In this document: in pieces, positions 1 to 8,883 of the stretch
Layout: each line of letters starts with the position of its first letter
How positions within the stretch are numbered: position 1 is the first letter of the stretch
Assembly (NCBI GenBank): GCA_965215145.1
Contig: OZ244038.1
Location: 620,001 to 684,000 of the forward strand
Length of the DNA: 64,000 nucleotides
Direction of reading: 5' to 3'
DNA from: G965215145 sp965215145
GTDB taxonomy: Bacteria > Bacteroidota > Rhodothermia > Rhodothermales > JANQRZ01
Made by a program: the position numbers and the translations under genes
Notes under the pieces: generated by a model
Databases searched by the model: none
What the model saw: only the letters and a program-made list of their open reading frames with translations
What the model was told of the DNA's origin: nothing

Positions 1-1
1 C

Positions 2-1414
2 TCATACCGGTTCGAGCGGGGCGTGGACCCGGAGGGGCAGCCGTGGGCTGCCGCCCGCGCCGCCGCCCTCGTCGCCGAGATCACCGGGGGGGAGGTCGTG
101 GGCGGGATGGTGGACGCGCACCCGAGCCCCGTCGCGCGGCGGACGGTGCCGCTCCGCCGGAGCCGGCTGAACCGGCTCCTCGGCACCGACATCGGGGCGG
201 AGGAGGAGCACCGGCTGCTGACGGCCATCGGGTTCGAGGTCGAGGAGGAGGGCGGCGTCGCCGACGCGCTGTTCGCCCGCGCCCGCCGCACCGCCGCGCC
301 GAGCCCCGAGCAGGGCGACCTCGGCACGGTCTGGCGGGTGCCGAGCTTCCGCCCGGACGTCGAGCGCGAGGTGGACCTCATCGAGGAGGTCGCGCGGCTG
401 CACGGCTACGACCGCATCCCCCGCCGCGCGCAGATGACCGTCCCGACCGTGCTCCGCCGCCCGACCCTCGCCCGGCGCCTGCGCGAGGAGGCCGCCGACC
501 GGCTCGTCGGGCTCGGCTTCTGGGAGGCGTTCACGAACAGCCTCCTGCCGGCCGCCACCGCCGAGGCGTTCGCCGAGCCGGCGCTGACGGGCGCGAGCGC
601 CGAGGCCGTCGTCACCGCCAACGCCATCAACCGCGACATGGCCGCGCTCCGGCCGAGCCTGATCCCCGGCCTCCTCGCCGTCGTTGCGCACAACCAGAAC
701 CGCGAGGGCGGGCCGCTCCGGCTGTTCGAGGTGGGGCACGTGTTCGGGCGCGCGGGCGGCACCGACCACCCCGTCCCCGGCTACCGCGAGCGGGAGATGC
801 TGGCGCTCGCGATCAGCGGCCCGGCCGTCGCGGGTGGCTGGGACGCCGAGCCCCGCGCCGCCGACTTCTTCGACCTCAAGGGGATCGTGCAGCTCCTCCT
901 CGGCGCGCTCGGGCTGGGGGACGTGGACGAGACGGCCGAGCCTGCGCCGGACTCCCTCACCGCGTATCGCCTCGTCCTGGAGCACGGCCGAGAGCGGATC
1001 GGGATGGTGGCGCGCGTGAGCGACGCGGTGATGGAGGCGCAGGGCCTCCGCGACGAGACGTTCGTAGCCGAGCTGGATTGGGGCCGGATCGTGGCCGCCG
1101 TCGACCGGGAAAAGACGGGCTACGCGCCGATCTCCCGGTTCCCCGCCGTCGAGCGCGACCTCGCCGTGACGGTCCCGCAGGCGCAGCCCGTCGGCCCGAT
1201 GCTCGGGACGATCCGGGCGGCCGGCCGGCCCCTGCTCCAGCGCGCTCGCGTGTTCGACCTGTACGAGGGCGAGGGGGTGGGGGAGGGGCGGAAGAGCGTC
1301 GCCTTCGGCCTCCGGTTCGGGGCAGACCAGACGCTCACCGACAAGCGGGTGGACAAGGCCGTGCGTAAGGTCGTGCAGGCCCTCGAACGCGAGCACGGCG
1401 CGGCCCTCCGATAG
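2..1414 (+). CDS. pheT: Phenylalanine--tRNA ligase beta subunit, C-terminal part (5' end outside window)
   Basis: This is the beta chain of the alpha2-beta2 phenylalanyl-tRNA synthetase, which charges tRNA-Phe in the cytoplasm. The reading frame is open from base 2, beginning SYRFERGVDP, a hallmark of PheT; about 470 residues are visible. In order they show the end of the B3/4-type core, a B5 domain (around residues 45-85, RRTVPLRRSRLNRLLG), the catalytic-like domain (FRPDVEREVDLIEEVARLHGY) and a C-terminal ferredoxin-fold anticodon-binding domain (SRFPAVERDLAVTV through FGLRFGADQTLTDKRVD). The stop is TAG at 1412-1414. The gene order pheT-zapA-rny is common in Bacteroidota and relatives. Only the N-terminal third is missing because the window starts inside the gene. 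Confidence 0.97.
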   Translation, partial: SYRFERGVDPEGQPWAAARAAALVAEITGGEVVGGMVDAHPSPVARRTVPLRRSRLNRLLGTDIGAEEEHRLLTAIGFEVEEEGGVADALFARARRTAAPSPEQGDLGTVWRVPSFRPDVEREVDLIEEVARLHGYDRIPRRAQMTVPTVLRRPTLARRLREEAADRLVGLGFWEAFTNSLLPAATAEAFAEPALTGASAEAVVTANAINRDMAALRPSLIPGLLAVVAHNQNREGGPLRLFEVGHVFGRAGGTDHPVPGYREREMLALAISGPAVAGGWDAEPRAADFFDLKGIVQLLLGALGLGDVDETAEPAPDSLTAYRLVLEHGRERIGMVARVSDAVMEAQGLRDETFVAELDWGRIVAAVDREKTGYAPISRFPAVERDLAVTVPQAQPVGPMLGTIRAAGRPLLQRARVFDLYEGEGVGEGRKSVAFGLRFGADQTLTDKRVDKAVRKVVQALEREHGAALR

Positions 1415-1422
1415 GCCCAACG

Positions 1423-1430
1423 TATATTTG
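1423..1430 (+). promoter_or_regulatory. Candidate Bacteroidota-type -7 promoter element
   Basis: The octamer TATATTTG matches the TAnnTTTG -7 consensus known from Bacteroidota sigma-A promoters. It lies just after the pheT stop and 46 bases before the next start codon, so it would drive the coiled-coil gene, zapA and possibly the downstream RNA and rny. I see no convincing TTG -33 box at the usual 19-21 base spacing, so this is a partial match. Confidence 0.4.
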
Positions 1431-1476
1431 CTGCGGCCGACACGGACGCCTCCGGCTCGCCCCGCTCTCCCCGCTG

Positions 1477-1839
1477 ATGGCCCTCTCACCGCCTTCGTTC
1501 TCCCCCTCCGACGCCGCCCCCTCCGAGACGCCGAAGGCGTCTGCGCTGGAGCGGCTGCGGGACCGGGTCGAGCGCGCCGCCGCCGAGATCGAGCGGCTGC
1601 GGGACGAGAACGCCGCCCTCGCCGAGCGCGTTCGCGCCCTCGTCGAGCATGACGCCCTCGCCGACGGCGAGGCGCCCGCCCTCCCCGACATCGGCAGCGG
1701 CGACGCCCTCCGCGAGCAGATCGAGGGCTTCATCGAGACCATCGACCGCGTGCTCGCAGAGCGGCGCGGTGAGACCCCCGCCGAGGACGATGCGCCGGCC
1801 GCCGACGAGGAGACGCCTGACCCGGAGGCCGCACCGTGA
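1477..1839 (+). CDS. Small acidic coiled-coil protein upstream of zapA
   Basis: A 120-residue protein of unknown function. Residues about 23-60 (ASALERLRDRVERAAAEIERLRDENAALAERVRAL) form a clear heptad-like coiled coil, and the C-terminal 25 residues are very acidic and proline/alanine-rich. Its GTGA overlap with zapA suggests translational coupling and a shared role in Z-ring assembly. Its size, coiled coil and position recall ZapB-like or other small division factors, but there is no specific motif that allows a name. The ATG at 1477 is the first in frame and leaves a short leader after the promoter-like element at 1423. Confidence 0.7.
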   Translation: MALSPPSFSPSDAAPSETPKASALERLRDRVERAAAEIERLRDENAALAERVRALVEHDALADGEAPALPDIGSGDALREQIEGFIETIDRVLAERRGETPAEDDAPAADEETPDPEAAP

Positions 1840-2261
1840 AGACGATCCGCGTCACCATCCTCGGTCGCCCCTACCCCCTCCGCGTCGAGCCCGCCGACGA
1901 GGAGGCCACCGAGCGGCTGGCCGCGTGGGTGGATAAGCGCATCCGCGCGATGGAGGCGAGCGCGCCCGGCCACCCCGCCCTCACCCACGCCGTCCTCGCC
2001 GCCCTCAGCCTCGCCGACGAGCTGGAGGCCGCGCGGCGGGAGGTGAACGCGCTGCGCCACGAGTTCGAGACGACGCGGGCCTCGACGAGCGACGCCCGCG
2101 ACGTCGAGGCCGAGGCGGAGGCCCTCGCCGACCGGCTCGACGCGGCCCTCGCGCTGCCCGGGGCCCCCGGCGTTTCGGAGGAGGGGGAGGAGGGGCAGAG
2201 AGAGGCGGCGGACCCCGAGCGGGCGGAGGCCGTATCCTCCGGCGCTGCGTCGGCCGACTAG
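1836..2261 (+). CDS. zapA: Cell division protein ZapA
   Basis: ZapA binds FtsZ and cross-links protofilaments at the Z ring. The 141-residue protein begins MKTIRVTILGRPYPLRVEPADEE, the typical ZapA beta-hairpin start that gives the FtsZ-binding head, followed by AAWVDKRIRAM and a long helix (residues about 45-75) for tetramer formation. The tail after residue about 90 is acidic and unlike the short core family, so the protein is longer than usual (about 100 residues). The start is GTG at 1836, overlapping the stop of the preceding gene as GTGA. In many bacteria zapA is followed by the 6S RNA gene, which matters for the next 460 bases. Confidence 0.9.
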   Translation: MKTIRVTILGRPYPLRVEPADEEATERLAAWVDKRIRAMEASAPGHPALTHAVLAALSLADELEAARREVNALRHEFETTRASTSDARDVEAEAEALADRLDAALALPGAPGVSEEGEEGQREAADPERAEAVSSGAASAD

Positions 2262-2610
2262 CTAGCACGGGCTTCCATGTGGGACATCCACCTAGGAGCG
2301 CGGCGGGCGCGGCCCCCGACTCCCCAACGATTGCTCCCCGAGGAACCCCCGACTCGTCCATCCATACACGCCCCGCCCGTGGCGGAGGCCGATCCTCGGC
2401 CCGTCCGGCGCGGCGCACACCACCGGTCTGCGGCCCTATTGCGAGAAGCCTGACACCTACGAACGAGGGAGCCCCCCTTCAGTCCTGACCTCAGGCTGCA
2501 CGGCGAGCCACCGCGCCCGCCGCGTCCCGCCGGGACCTCCCGGACGGGATACCGCAGAAGAGCGAGGGCCTGAGCGGCTCCCACTGTGTATGAAGGAGGC
2601 TTCTTCATAC
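2262..2610 (+). ncRNA. ssrS: Candidate 6S (SsrS) RNA locus between zapA and rny
   Basis: The 464 bases between zapA and rny hold no credible gene but several strong RNA helices. GGCTTC (2270-2275) pairs with GAAGCC (2445-2450), enclosing about 180 nt, the usual size of 6S RNA; within it are GGCCGA/TCGGCC and CCGCC/GGCGG hairpins. A second block has GGGAGCC (2467-2473) pairing perfectly with GGCTCCC (2576-2582) and, inside it, CTCAGGC (2490-2496) with GCCTGAG (2568-2574). zapA-linked 6S RNA is established in gammaproteobacteria and reported in other phyla; 6S binds RNA polymerase in stationary phase. Which block is the mature RNA cannot be decided by eye, so the boundaries are approximate. The alternative is a long structured rny leader. 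Confidence 0.4.
2588..2610 (+). terminator. Perfect 8-bp hairpin ahead of rny
   Basis: GTATGAAG (2588-2595) and CTTCATAC (2603-2610) form a perfect stem with a 7-base loop. It is more AT-rich than its surroundings and follows the structured RNA blocks, so it may end the upstream transcript. There is no T-tract, so intrinsic termination is uncertain; it could instead be a processing or leader hairpin for rny. Confidence 0.35.
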
Positions 2611-2725
2611 CCCGTCGCAGGCTGGTGCCCTCTCCGGCGTTGGCCCGTCGGGAGTCCCGCCGGCGCGCCTAGACGGCGCGCGGCGGCCTCCCGGCGGCCG
2701 GGCCGTTCCTCGGGTCCGAACCCCC

Positions 2726-4486
2726 ATGGACCCGCTCATCCTCTCGATCCTCGCCGCGGGCGCACTCGCGCTGGCAGGGATCGGTTACCTCCTCGGCGGC
2801 CTCGTCGCGGGCAACGCCGCCCGGCGCCGCTTCGACGCCACCGCCCAGGAGCTCGAAACGCTGCTCGCCCGGACGCAGGAGGAGGCCGAGGCCTTCCGCC
2901 GCGACCACCTCCTCCGCGTCGAGGAGGACCGCCTCCGCGCCGAGACCGCCGCGACGCGCGAGCGCGAAGCCGTCGCCGCCGACCGCCGCGCGCTCGGCCA
3001 GGAGCGGGAGGCGTTCCGGCGGGAGAAGGCGAGTGAGGAGGCCGAGCTCAACCGGCTCCGCCAGACCGCCGAGGCGCGGCGCGAGAAGCTGCGGCGCCGC
3101 ACCGCCCGGCAGGAGAAGCGCGAGCAGGCGCTGCTCAAGGCCGCCGACGCGCTCGACGCCCTCGCGGCCGAGGCCGAGGCCCGGCGGAGCGAGGCCGAGG
3201 AGCTGCGCGCGTCCGTGCAGAAGCTCGCCAAGCAGGCCGGCCGCCGGCAGCAGGAGGTCGCCGCCCGCGAGCGCGACGTGGCGGCCCTCCACGAGGAGGT
3301 CGCCGCCAAGCACGAGCGGCTTGGGCGGCAGACCGAGGACTACCTCCGCAAGCTCGAAGCCGTCACCGGCATCGGCCGGCAGGAGGCGCTCGACCGGCTC
3401 GTCGAGGAGCTGGAAGAGCGGGCCAAGCTGGAGGCCGCCGCCGCCGTCAAGGAGATCCGCGATGAGGCCCGGCTGACGGCCAACCGCGAGGCCCGGAAGG
3501 TCATCCTCACCGCGATCCAGCGGACGGCCGCGTCGCAGACCATCGAGAACACCGTCTCCGCCATCCAGCTCGAGAGCGACGACATGAAGGGGCGGATCAT
3601 CGGGCGCGAGGGACGGAACATCCGCGCCTTCGAGGCCGCCACCGGCGTCGAGGTCGTGGTTGACGACACGCCCGAGGCCGTGCTCCTCTCCGGCTTCGAC
3701 CCCGTCCGCCGAGAGGTCGCGCGGATCTCGATGGAACGGCTCCTCGCCGACGGCCGGATCCACCCGGCGCGCATCGAGGAGGTCGTCGAGAAGACGTTGT
3801 CTGAGATTGAGGAGGAGGTCGTCGAGGCGGGCGAGAAGGCCGTGATCGAGCTCGGCCTCGTCGGCGTCCACGCCGAGCTCGTCCGGCTCGTCGGGCGGAT
3901 GCGATACCGGTTCTCCTACGGGCAGAACCTCCTGGCCCACTCCGTCGAGGTCGCCCACATCGCCTCGCTGATGGCGGCTGAACTCGGGCTCGACGCGCCG
4001 AAGGCTCGGCGGGCGGGGCTGCTGCACGACATCGGGAAGGTGGTCGAGGGCGAGCTCGACAGCCCCCACGCCCTCGTCGGGATGGAGTGGGCCCAGCGCT
4101 ACCGCGAGCACCCCGAGGTCGTCAACGCCATCGGCGCCCACCACGACGAGGTCGAGATGACGACGCCGCTGGCCCCGCTCGTGCAGGCCGCCGACGCCAT
4201 CAGCGGGGCCCGCCCCGGCGCCCGCCGCGAGGGCCTCGAGAACTACGTCCGCCGCCTCCGCGAGCTCGAGGCGCTGGCCGCCGCGTTCGACGGGGTGCGG
4301 CAGGTCTACGCCATCCAGGCCGGCCGCGAGCTCCGCGTCATCGTCAACCACGACCACGTCTCCGACGCCCGCGCCGAGGCGATGGCCCACGACATCTCGA
4401 AGCGGATCGAGGCCGAGCTGCACTACCCCGGCCAGATCAAGGTGACCGTGATCCGGGAGGTCCGCGCCACCGCCTTCGCGAAGTGA
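2726..4486 (+). CDS. rny: Ribonuclease Y
   Basis: RNase Y is a membrane-anchored endoribonuclease that starts decay of many mRNAs. The 586-residue protein has one N-terminal membrane segment (residues about 5-28), a long charged coiled coil (about 30-260), a KH RNA-binding domain with the GREGRN loop (293-298) and an HD phosphohydrolase domain with the metal-binding pair in LLHDIGK (His434-Asp435) and a second His cluster in AIGAHHDEVE. Length and domain order match the family. The ATG at 2726 is chosen because it starts directly before the membrane anchor. It is the last gene of the pheT/zapA neighbourhood on this strand. Confidence 0.97.
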   Translation: MDPLILSILAAGALALAGIGYLLGGLVAGNAARRRFDATAQELETLLARTQEEAEAFRRDHLLRVEEDRLRAETAATREREAVAADRRALGQEREAFRREKASEEAELNRLRQTAEARREKLRRRTARQEKREQALLKAADALDALAAEAEARRSEAEELRASVQKLAKQAGRRQQEVAARERDVAALHEEVAAKHERLGRQTEDYLRKLEAVTGIGRQEALDRLVEELEERAKLEAAAAVKEIRDEARLTANREARKVILTAIQRTAASQTIENTVSAIQLESDDMKGRIIGREGRNIRAFEAATGVEVVVDDTPEAVLLSGFDPVRREVARISMERLLADGRIHPARIEEVVEKTLSEIEEEVVEAGEKAVIELGLVGVHAELVRLVGRMRYRFSYGQNLLAHSVEVAHIASLMAAELGLDAPKARRAGLLHDIGKVVEGELDSPHALVGMEWAQRYREHPEVVNAIGAHHDEVEMTTPLAPLVQAADAISGARPGARREGLENYVRRLRELEALAAAFDGVRQVYAIQAGRELRVIVNHDHVSDARAEAMAHDISKRIEAELHYPGQIKVTVIREVRATAFAK

Positions 4487-4551
4487 CTGAGGAGTCCGTC
4501 GGGGGCCACCGCACGTAGCTTCTCCCTCCCGCTACAGATAGGGTCCCGCGC

Positions 4552-5430
4552 GTGCTCTGCCGCCTGTCATTCCTCCTCCTATTCTTACTGTGGGCCTCTG
4601 GGGTGCAGGCCCAGGGGCCTGAGATCTTCCCCTCGGCCGGGGCTCCGGAGCCAGCCGAGCGGCACAACATCGCCGCTGCTAACGCCGGGCTCACGGGTGC
4701 GTTCACGCTCCTTCGAGGGGTCTTCTCTGGCCAGGTGAAGGATGTCGGCAGCGGGGTCGAAGTCTTCGCTCTCGGAGCCGCGGCGGGGCTCGGCTTCTAC
4801 GAGGCGAAGGCCCTCATCGGGCGGGGGCACCCCATGCTCGGAACGGCTCTGGCTTACGGCTCTGCATCGGTAGCGGAGAGCGCTGCGGAGGGCGAGCATC
4901 CGCTCGGAACGCTCCGCCTCGGTCCGGGCCCTCTCGATGTGCGGGTGCGAACACCGTTCTATTCGGGCGAGGCGAAGGCCGTGTCGGTGGAGATGAGCCC
5001 CTCCGGTATTGCGGCCCTGATCGCGCTCCCCGTGCTCGGCTACACCCCCGAGCTCTGCGGCTTCACCCTGTGCTACCGCTCTTCGGAGCCTATCGGCGGA
5101 TTCAGACGGAACGGGCGGGTGCTTGGGCGCGCGATCTTGCTTGGGCCAGAGGCGGACGCCGAAGTGGAGACCCACGAGCTGATCCATTACGTGCAGGGGC
5201 TGCAGGTGGGGGCCGTCACGCCTTACCCGACGGCCTCGACGCTGCGGCTGTGGAGTGCCCCCACTCTCGCCGGTCGGGTTCAGGCCGATCTGCGGATAGA
5301 GTGGCTGTATGCCGCTTTTGCGGTCTCATCCCTCGTGGTGGAGTACGACGAGCGCTGGTCAGAGATCGAGGCGCACACGCTGGATGCGCCGGCGGAGCAG
5401 GCGTGTGGGTCCCTCTTCTGCTTGGAGTGA
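4552..5430 (+). CDS. Secreted protein with HELIH zinc-metalloprotease-like motif, unknown function
   Basis: This 292-residue protein has a signal peptide (LCRLSFLLLFLLWASGVQAQ, cleavage after about residue 20) and would be exported. Residues 208-212 read HELIH inside the stretch THELIHYVQGL, the HExxH signature of zincin peptidases; the wording resembles the HELxHxxQ motif of DUF4157-type domains. A possible third ligand is Glu272 or Glu274 in WSEIEAH. Residues 40-110 include small Gly/Ala-rich segments that could be membrane-associated. The start is GTG at 4552, chosen because it gives a complete signal peptide; there is no clear ribosome binding site. No family name can be given from sequence alone, and catalytic activity is inferred only from the motif. 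Confidence 0.6.
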   Translation: MLCRLSFLLLFLLWASGVQAQGPEIFPSAGAPEPAERHNIAAANAGLTGAFTLLRGVFSGQVKDVGSGVEVFALGAAAGLGFYEAKALIGRGHPMLGTALAYGSASVAESAAEGEHPLGTLRLGPGPLDVRVRTPFYSGEAKAVSVEMSPSGIAALIALPVLGYTPELCGFTLCYRSSEPIGGFRRNGRVLGRAILLGPEADAEVETHELIHYVQGLQVGAVTPYPTASTLRLWSAPTLAGRVQADLRIEWLYAAFAVSSLVVEYDERWSEIEAHTLDAPAEQACGSLFCLE

Positions 5431-5457
5431 GGGTTCGGGCGGAGGGGGGCAGAGCTA

Positions 5458-6159
5458 ATGCTAGCTTGCGTGTTCGCGCACGCCCTGCTCGTCTCTATGC
5501 TGCTCCTCCTCTGCATCCTCGCCGGCTGGCTCCTCGGGCAGTTCCCGGCGGCCTACCTCGTGACAAGGTGGCTCCACGGGCTCGACGTGAGCACCGAGGG
5601 CTCGGGCAACGTCGGGGCAAACAATGCTTGGCGGGTGACGGGCTCGCGGCGGGTCGGGGCGATGGTGCTGGGGCTCGACGCGCTAAAGGGGATGCTGGCG
5701 GTGGTCGCGGGGTGGACTCTCGCGGCGACGTTGAGCGCGGCGCAGGGGTCGGCATTTTGGCCGGGGGCGCTGGCGCTGCTCGGCGCCGTCGCGGGACACA
5801 ACTATAACCTCCTCCTCTCGCTCTCGGCCGGCCGGATCGCGGGCGGGAAGGGGCTGGCGACGGCGGCGGGCGGGTTCCTCCTCGTCGCGCCGTGGCTCGT
5901 GGCGGCGTGGGTGGCGCTGGCCGCTTTGGGAATGTCGACGTTCCGGGCATGGCGTGGCGTGTGGGTCTCGATCCCCGGCAACGTCGCGGCGACGGCGCTC
6001 GTCCCGGCGTTTGGGTGGATGCTATACGGAGGGCCGGGCCTCGTCGTGACGGGGATTTTTGCGGTGCTCGTCCTCCCGAAGCACGTCGAGCAGGTGCGGG
6101 CGCTGCTGGCTCAGGGCGGGGGTGTGCAAGAAATGGTGAACCCCGCCGATACGACCTGA
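5458..6159 (+). CDS. plsY: Glycerol-3-phosphate acyltransferase PlsY
   Basis: PlsY transfers the acyl group from acyl-phosphate to glycerol-3-phosphate, the first step of phospholipid synthesis in the inner membrane. The 233-residue protein has five to six hydrophobic segments and the three family motifs: EGSGNVGANN (usually GSGNxGATN), the GHN/GGKG block (AGHNYN and IAGGKGLATAAGG) and the late loop near SIPGN. The GATN Thr is replaced by Asn, a small deviation. Two starts are possible, 5458 and 5497; 5458 is preferred because an AGGGGGG tract lies about ten bases upstream. Confidence 0.9.
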   Translation: MLACVFAHALLVSMLLLLCILAGWLLGQFPAAYLVTRWLHGLDVSTEGSGNVGANNAWRVTGSRRVGAMVLGLDALKGMLAVVAGWTLAATLSAAQGSAFWPGALALLGAVAGHNYNLLLSLSAGRIAGGKGLATAAGGFLLVAPWLVAAWVALAALGMSTFRAWRGVWVSIPGNVAATALVPAFGWMLYGGPGLVVTGIFAVLVLPKHVEQVRALLAQGGGVQEMVNPADTT

Positions 6160-6257
6160 CGAGGCGGTATCCTGACGGGCCTTGCGCGTTGCATCGGAGC
6201 CGCTCCCATCGTTCTGGAGTGGACCCCCGCGCCGCTGCTGACTGGACTGCTCCGCCC

Positions 6258-8717
6258 ATGCTTGGAACCCTCGGAAGCCTCCTCGTCCTCGTCGCCTTCG
6301 CGGCCGTCGTGCTCTCCGGCGTGGCCTACGTCCTCGCCACGCGAGAACCGGCTGCCGCAGACACCTGGCAGCGCGTGGGGCGCGGCGCGTGGGGCGTCGG
6401 CAGCGGCGGCGTGCTCGGGGCGTTCGCCCTCCTGGTCGTGCTGTTCCTCCGGCACGATTACCGATATGCCTACGTCTACCAGCACTCCTCGAACGACCTC
6501 CCGACCTACTTCACCGTCTCGGCGGCGTGGGCGGGGCAGGAGGGGTCGTTCCTGCTGTGGATCGTGATGACGGCGCTGCTCGGGGGCGGGTTGATCCTCG
6601 CGCTCCGGCGCGGGCGGTGGACCCACTTCGAGGCGCCGGTGCTCGCGCTGATCGCGCTCGGGCAGGCGTTCATGCTCTCGATGGTGCTCGGCCTGAAGCT
6701 CGGGCCGCTGACGGTCGGGGCGTCCCCGTTCATCACCCTCATTGACAAGTTCCCCGACGCCCCGTTCCTCCAGGCCGGCGGCGTGCCCGCCGACGGGAGC
6801 GGGCTCAACGACCTCCTCCAGAACTACTGGATGACGATCCACCCGCCGACTCTGTTCGTCGGGTTCACCCTCACGATGGCGCCGTTCGCCTTCGCTATCG
6901 CGGGGCTCTGGCAGCGGCGCTACACCGAGTGGATCCGCCCGGCGATGCCGTGGGCGCTCGCGGCCGGGCTCGTGCTCGCGACGGGGATCATGATGGGCGG
7001 GTACTGGGCCTACGTCACGCTCTCGTTCGGGGGGTGGTGGGCGTGGGACCCCGTCGAGAACTCCTCGCTCGTGCCGTGGCTGTTCGGGGTGGCCGGGCTG
7101 CACGCGATGCTCGTCGCGCGGCGGCGCGGGGGCTACGGCGTCCGCGCGGCGTTCAGCCTCGTGATCGCCGCGTTCATCTTCGTCGTCTACTCGACGTTCC
7201 TCACCCGCAGCGGCATCCTCGGCGACGTCAGCGTCCACTCGTTCGTGGACCTCGGGCTCTACAACCAGCTCCTCCTGTGGATCAGCACGATGGCGGCGCT
7301 CGGGTTCGGGCTGTTGGCCGTGCGCTTCCGCGAGCTCCCGCAGCCCGTCCACGCGCCGGCCTCGATGAGCCGGGAGGGGATGATCTTCACCGGCGCCCTC
7401 GTGCTCGCCCTCATCGGCGGCGTCATCATCGTCGGCACGAGCGCGCCGATCCTCGGGCGCATCTTCCGCGACAACCCCGCCGCCGTGGCGACCTCGTTCT
7501 ACGACGCGTGGACGCTCCCGCTGGCCGTGGCGCTCGCCGGGCTGGCCGGGCTCGGGCAGCTCTTCTGGTGGAAGAAGATGCGGGTCGAGGACGTCAACCG
7601 CGCCATCATGAAGCCGCTCGGCCTCGCCGTCGTCTCGACGGCCGCGGTGCTGATGCTCACCCCGTTCGTGCCCGTCACCGTCGAGCCCGCGCAGGTCGCG
7701 GCCGAGGCGCCGCGGGCCATCGAGGCGGGGCTCTTCGGCGCGGGCGGCTGGGAGCGGTTCGGGACGAGCCTGCTCCTCCTCATGCTCGTGTTCGCCGCGT
7801 TCTTCGCGCTCTACGGCAACGGCGCCGTGCTGTGGCGGATCGCGCGGGGCAACCTGAAGATGGCCGGCGGCTCGCTCGCCCACGTCGGCATGGCGCTGAT
7901 GCTGCTCGGGATCGTGGCGTCGTCGGTGTTCAACGACGCCATCACCGACGGCCAGGGCGCCAACATCCGCGGCGACCGCGACAACTTCATCGTCGAGCGC
8001 GGGGAGACGAAGCGCGTCGAGGGCTTCGCCTTCACCTACGTCGGGCAGCGCACGAACGAGCGGGGGCGCCCGGTCTACGACCTCGACGTGGTGGACCACC
8101 GGGGCCGCGCCTACCGCGCCTCGGCGGAGGTGTACCAGTCCAAGAGCGGGCAGTGGATCCAGCACCCGCACGTCGAGCCGTTCATCGAGGAGGACCTCTA
8201 CATGGCCGTCTACCCCGCCGCGATGATGCGGCCGACGGGCGACGAGGACCAGGCCGGCGAGCTCACCCTCGAACGCGCCCAGGCCGCCCCCCTCGACGAC
8301 GGCGCCTTCACCGTCCGCTTCACCGCCTACGACCTCGACCCCGACCGCTCCCGCATCGGCGTTCCTCCCGACTCGCTGGAGATCGCCGTGGGCGCGGTGC
8401 TGGAGGTGACGGAGCGGGCCACGGGCCAGACTCGCACGCTCCGCCCGATCTACGCCGTGACGACCGCGGGGGAGCAGCGGTACGTGCAGAACCGCGTGCC
8501 GGAGTGGGGCCTCGCGTTCACCTTCGCGGGGATGCAGGTCGAGCAGGACGCCGTGCGCCTCGTGGTCGAGGGGGCGCGGACGGCGCCGGAGGACTGGCTC
8601 GTGGTGCAGGCCTACCGGAAGCCGTTCATCAACGTGCTCTGGCTCGGCACGCTGGTCCTCATGCTCGGGTTCGGGATCTCGGTCTTCCGGCGGGTCTCGG
8701 AGCAGCGCGGACGGTAG
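6258..8717 (+). CDS. ccmF: CcmF-type cytochrome c heme lyase subunit
   Basis: CcmF is the large membrane subunit of the system I cytochrome c maturation machinery, which attaches heme to apocytochromes on the outer face of the membrane. The 819-residue protein is mostly membrane-spanning and carries the tryptophan-rich heme-handling motif FGGWWAWDPVENSSLVPW (about residues 256-273) and conserved His-containing loops (IHPPTLFVG). A large periplasmic domain lies near the C terminus (about 570-790) before a final membrane helix. ATG 6258 is chosen because it starts the first hydrophobic segment; the longer open frame upstream overlaps plsY. No other ccm genes are in the window. Confidence 0.93.
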   Translation: MLGTLGSLLVLVAFAAVVLSGVAYVLATREPAAADTWQRVGRGAWGVGSGGVLGAFALLVVLFLRHDYRYAYVYQHSSNDLPTYFTVSAAWAGQEGSFLLWIVMTALLGGGLILALRRGRWTHFEAPVLALIALGQAFMLSMVLGLKLGPLTVGASPFITLIDKFPDAPFLQAGGVPADGSGLNDLLQNYWMTIHPPTLFVGFTLTMAPFAFAIAGLWQRRYTEWIRPAMPWALAAGLVLATGIMMGGYWAYVTLSFGGWWAWDPVENSSLVPWLFGVAGLHAMLVARRRGGYGVRAAFSLVIAAFIFVVYSTFLTRSGILGDVSVHSFVDLGLYNQLLLWISTMAALGFGLLAVRFRELPQPVHAPASMSREGMIFTGALVLALIGGVIIVGTSAPILGRIFRDNPAAVATSFYDAWTLPLAVALAGLAGLGQLFWWKKMRVEDVNRAIMKPLGLAVVSTAAVLMLTPFVPVTVEPAQVAAEAPRAIEAGLFGAGGWERFGTSLLLLMLVFAAFFALYGNGAVLWRIARGNLKMAGGSLAHVGMALMLLGIVASSVFNDAITDGQGANIRGDRDNFIVERGETKRVEGFAFTYVGQRTNERGRPVYDLDVVDHRGRAYRASAEVYQSKSGQWIQHPHVEPFIEEDLYMAVYPAAMMRPTGDEDQAGELTLERAQAAPLDDGAFTVRFTAYDLDPDRSRIGVPPDSLEIAVGAVLEVTERATGQTRTLRPIYAVTTAGEQRYVQNRVPEWGLAFTFAGMQVEQDAVRLVVEGARTAPEDWLVVQAYRKPFINVLWLGTLVLMLGFGISVFRRVSEQRGR

Positions 8718-8762
8718 GACCCCCCGCTTTTTCTCCCATCGCTTTGCTCAGGGGAGAAGAAG

Positions 8763-8787
8763 CTGTCCCCCTTCTGAAGGGGGACAG
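8763..8787. terminator. Bidirectional terminator between convergent ccmF and antiporter genes
   Basis: CTGTCCCCCTTC and GAAGGGGGACAG form a perfect 12-bp stem around a single T. It sits in the 166-bp gap where two convergent genes end, and a second weaker hairpin (TTCTCCC...GGGAGAA, about 8731-8758) with a T-run lies beside it. The symmetry fits termination in both directions. Confidence 0.6.
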
Positions 8788-8883
8788 TTCTGGGCGTGCC
8801 TGAGGGCGGAGGGACTCGTCCCGTAGCCCGATGCGCGCCTGGGACGGGGGGTGCTCGAGCGCAGCGACAGTCGGAGCGGGGGG

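Noticed and set aside
5892..6257. Longer 5' extension of ccmF
   Set aside because: The extension overlaps plsY and reads as Arg/Gly-rich nonsense; the Met at 6258 begins the first membrane helix.
6111..8171. Long minus-strand open frame opposite ccmF
   Set aside because: Composition is that of a reverse-strand GC artefact, with no domain; ccmF on the plus strand has clear motifs.
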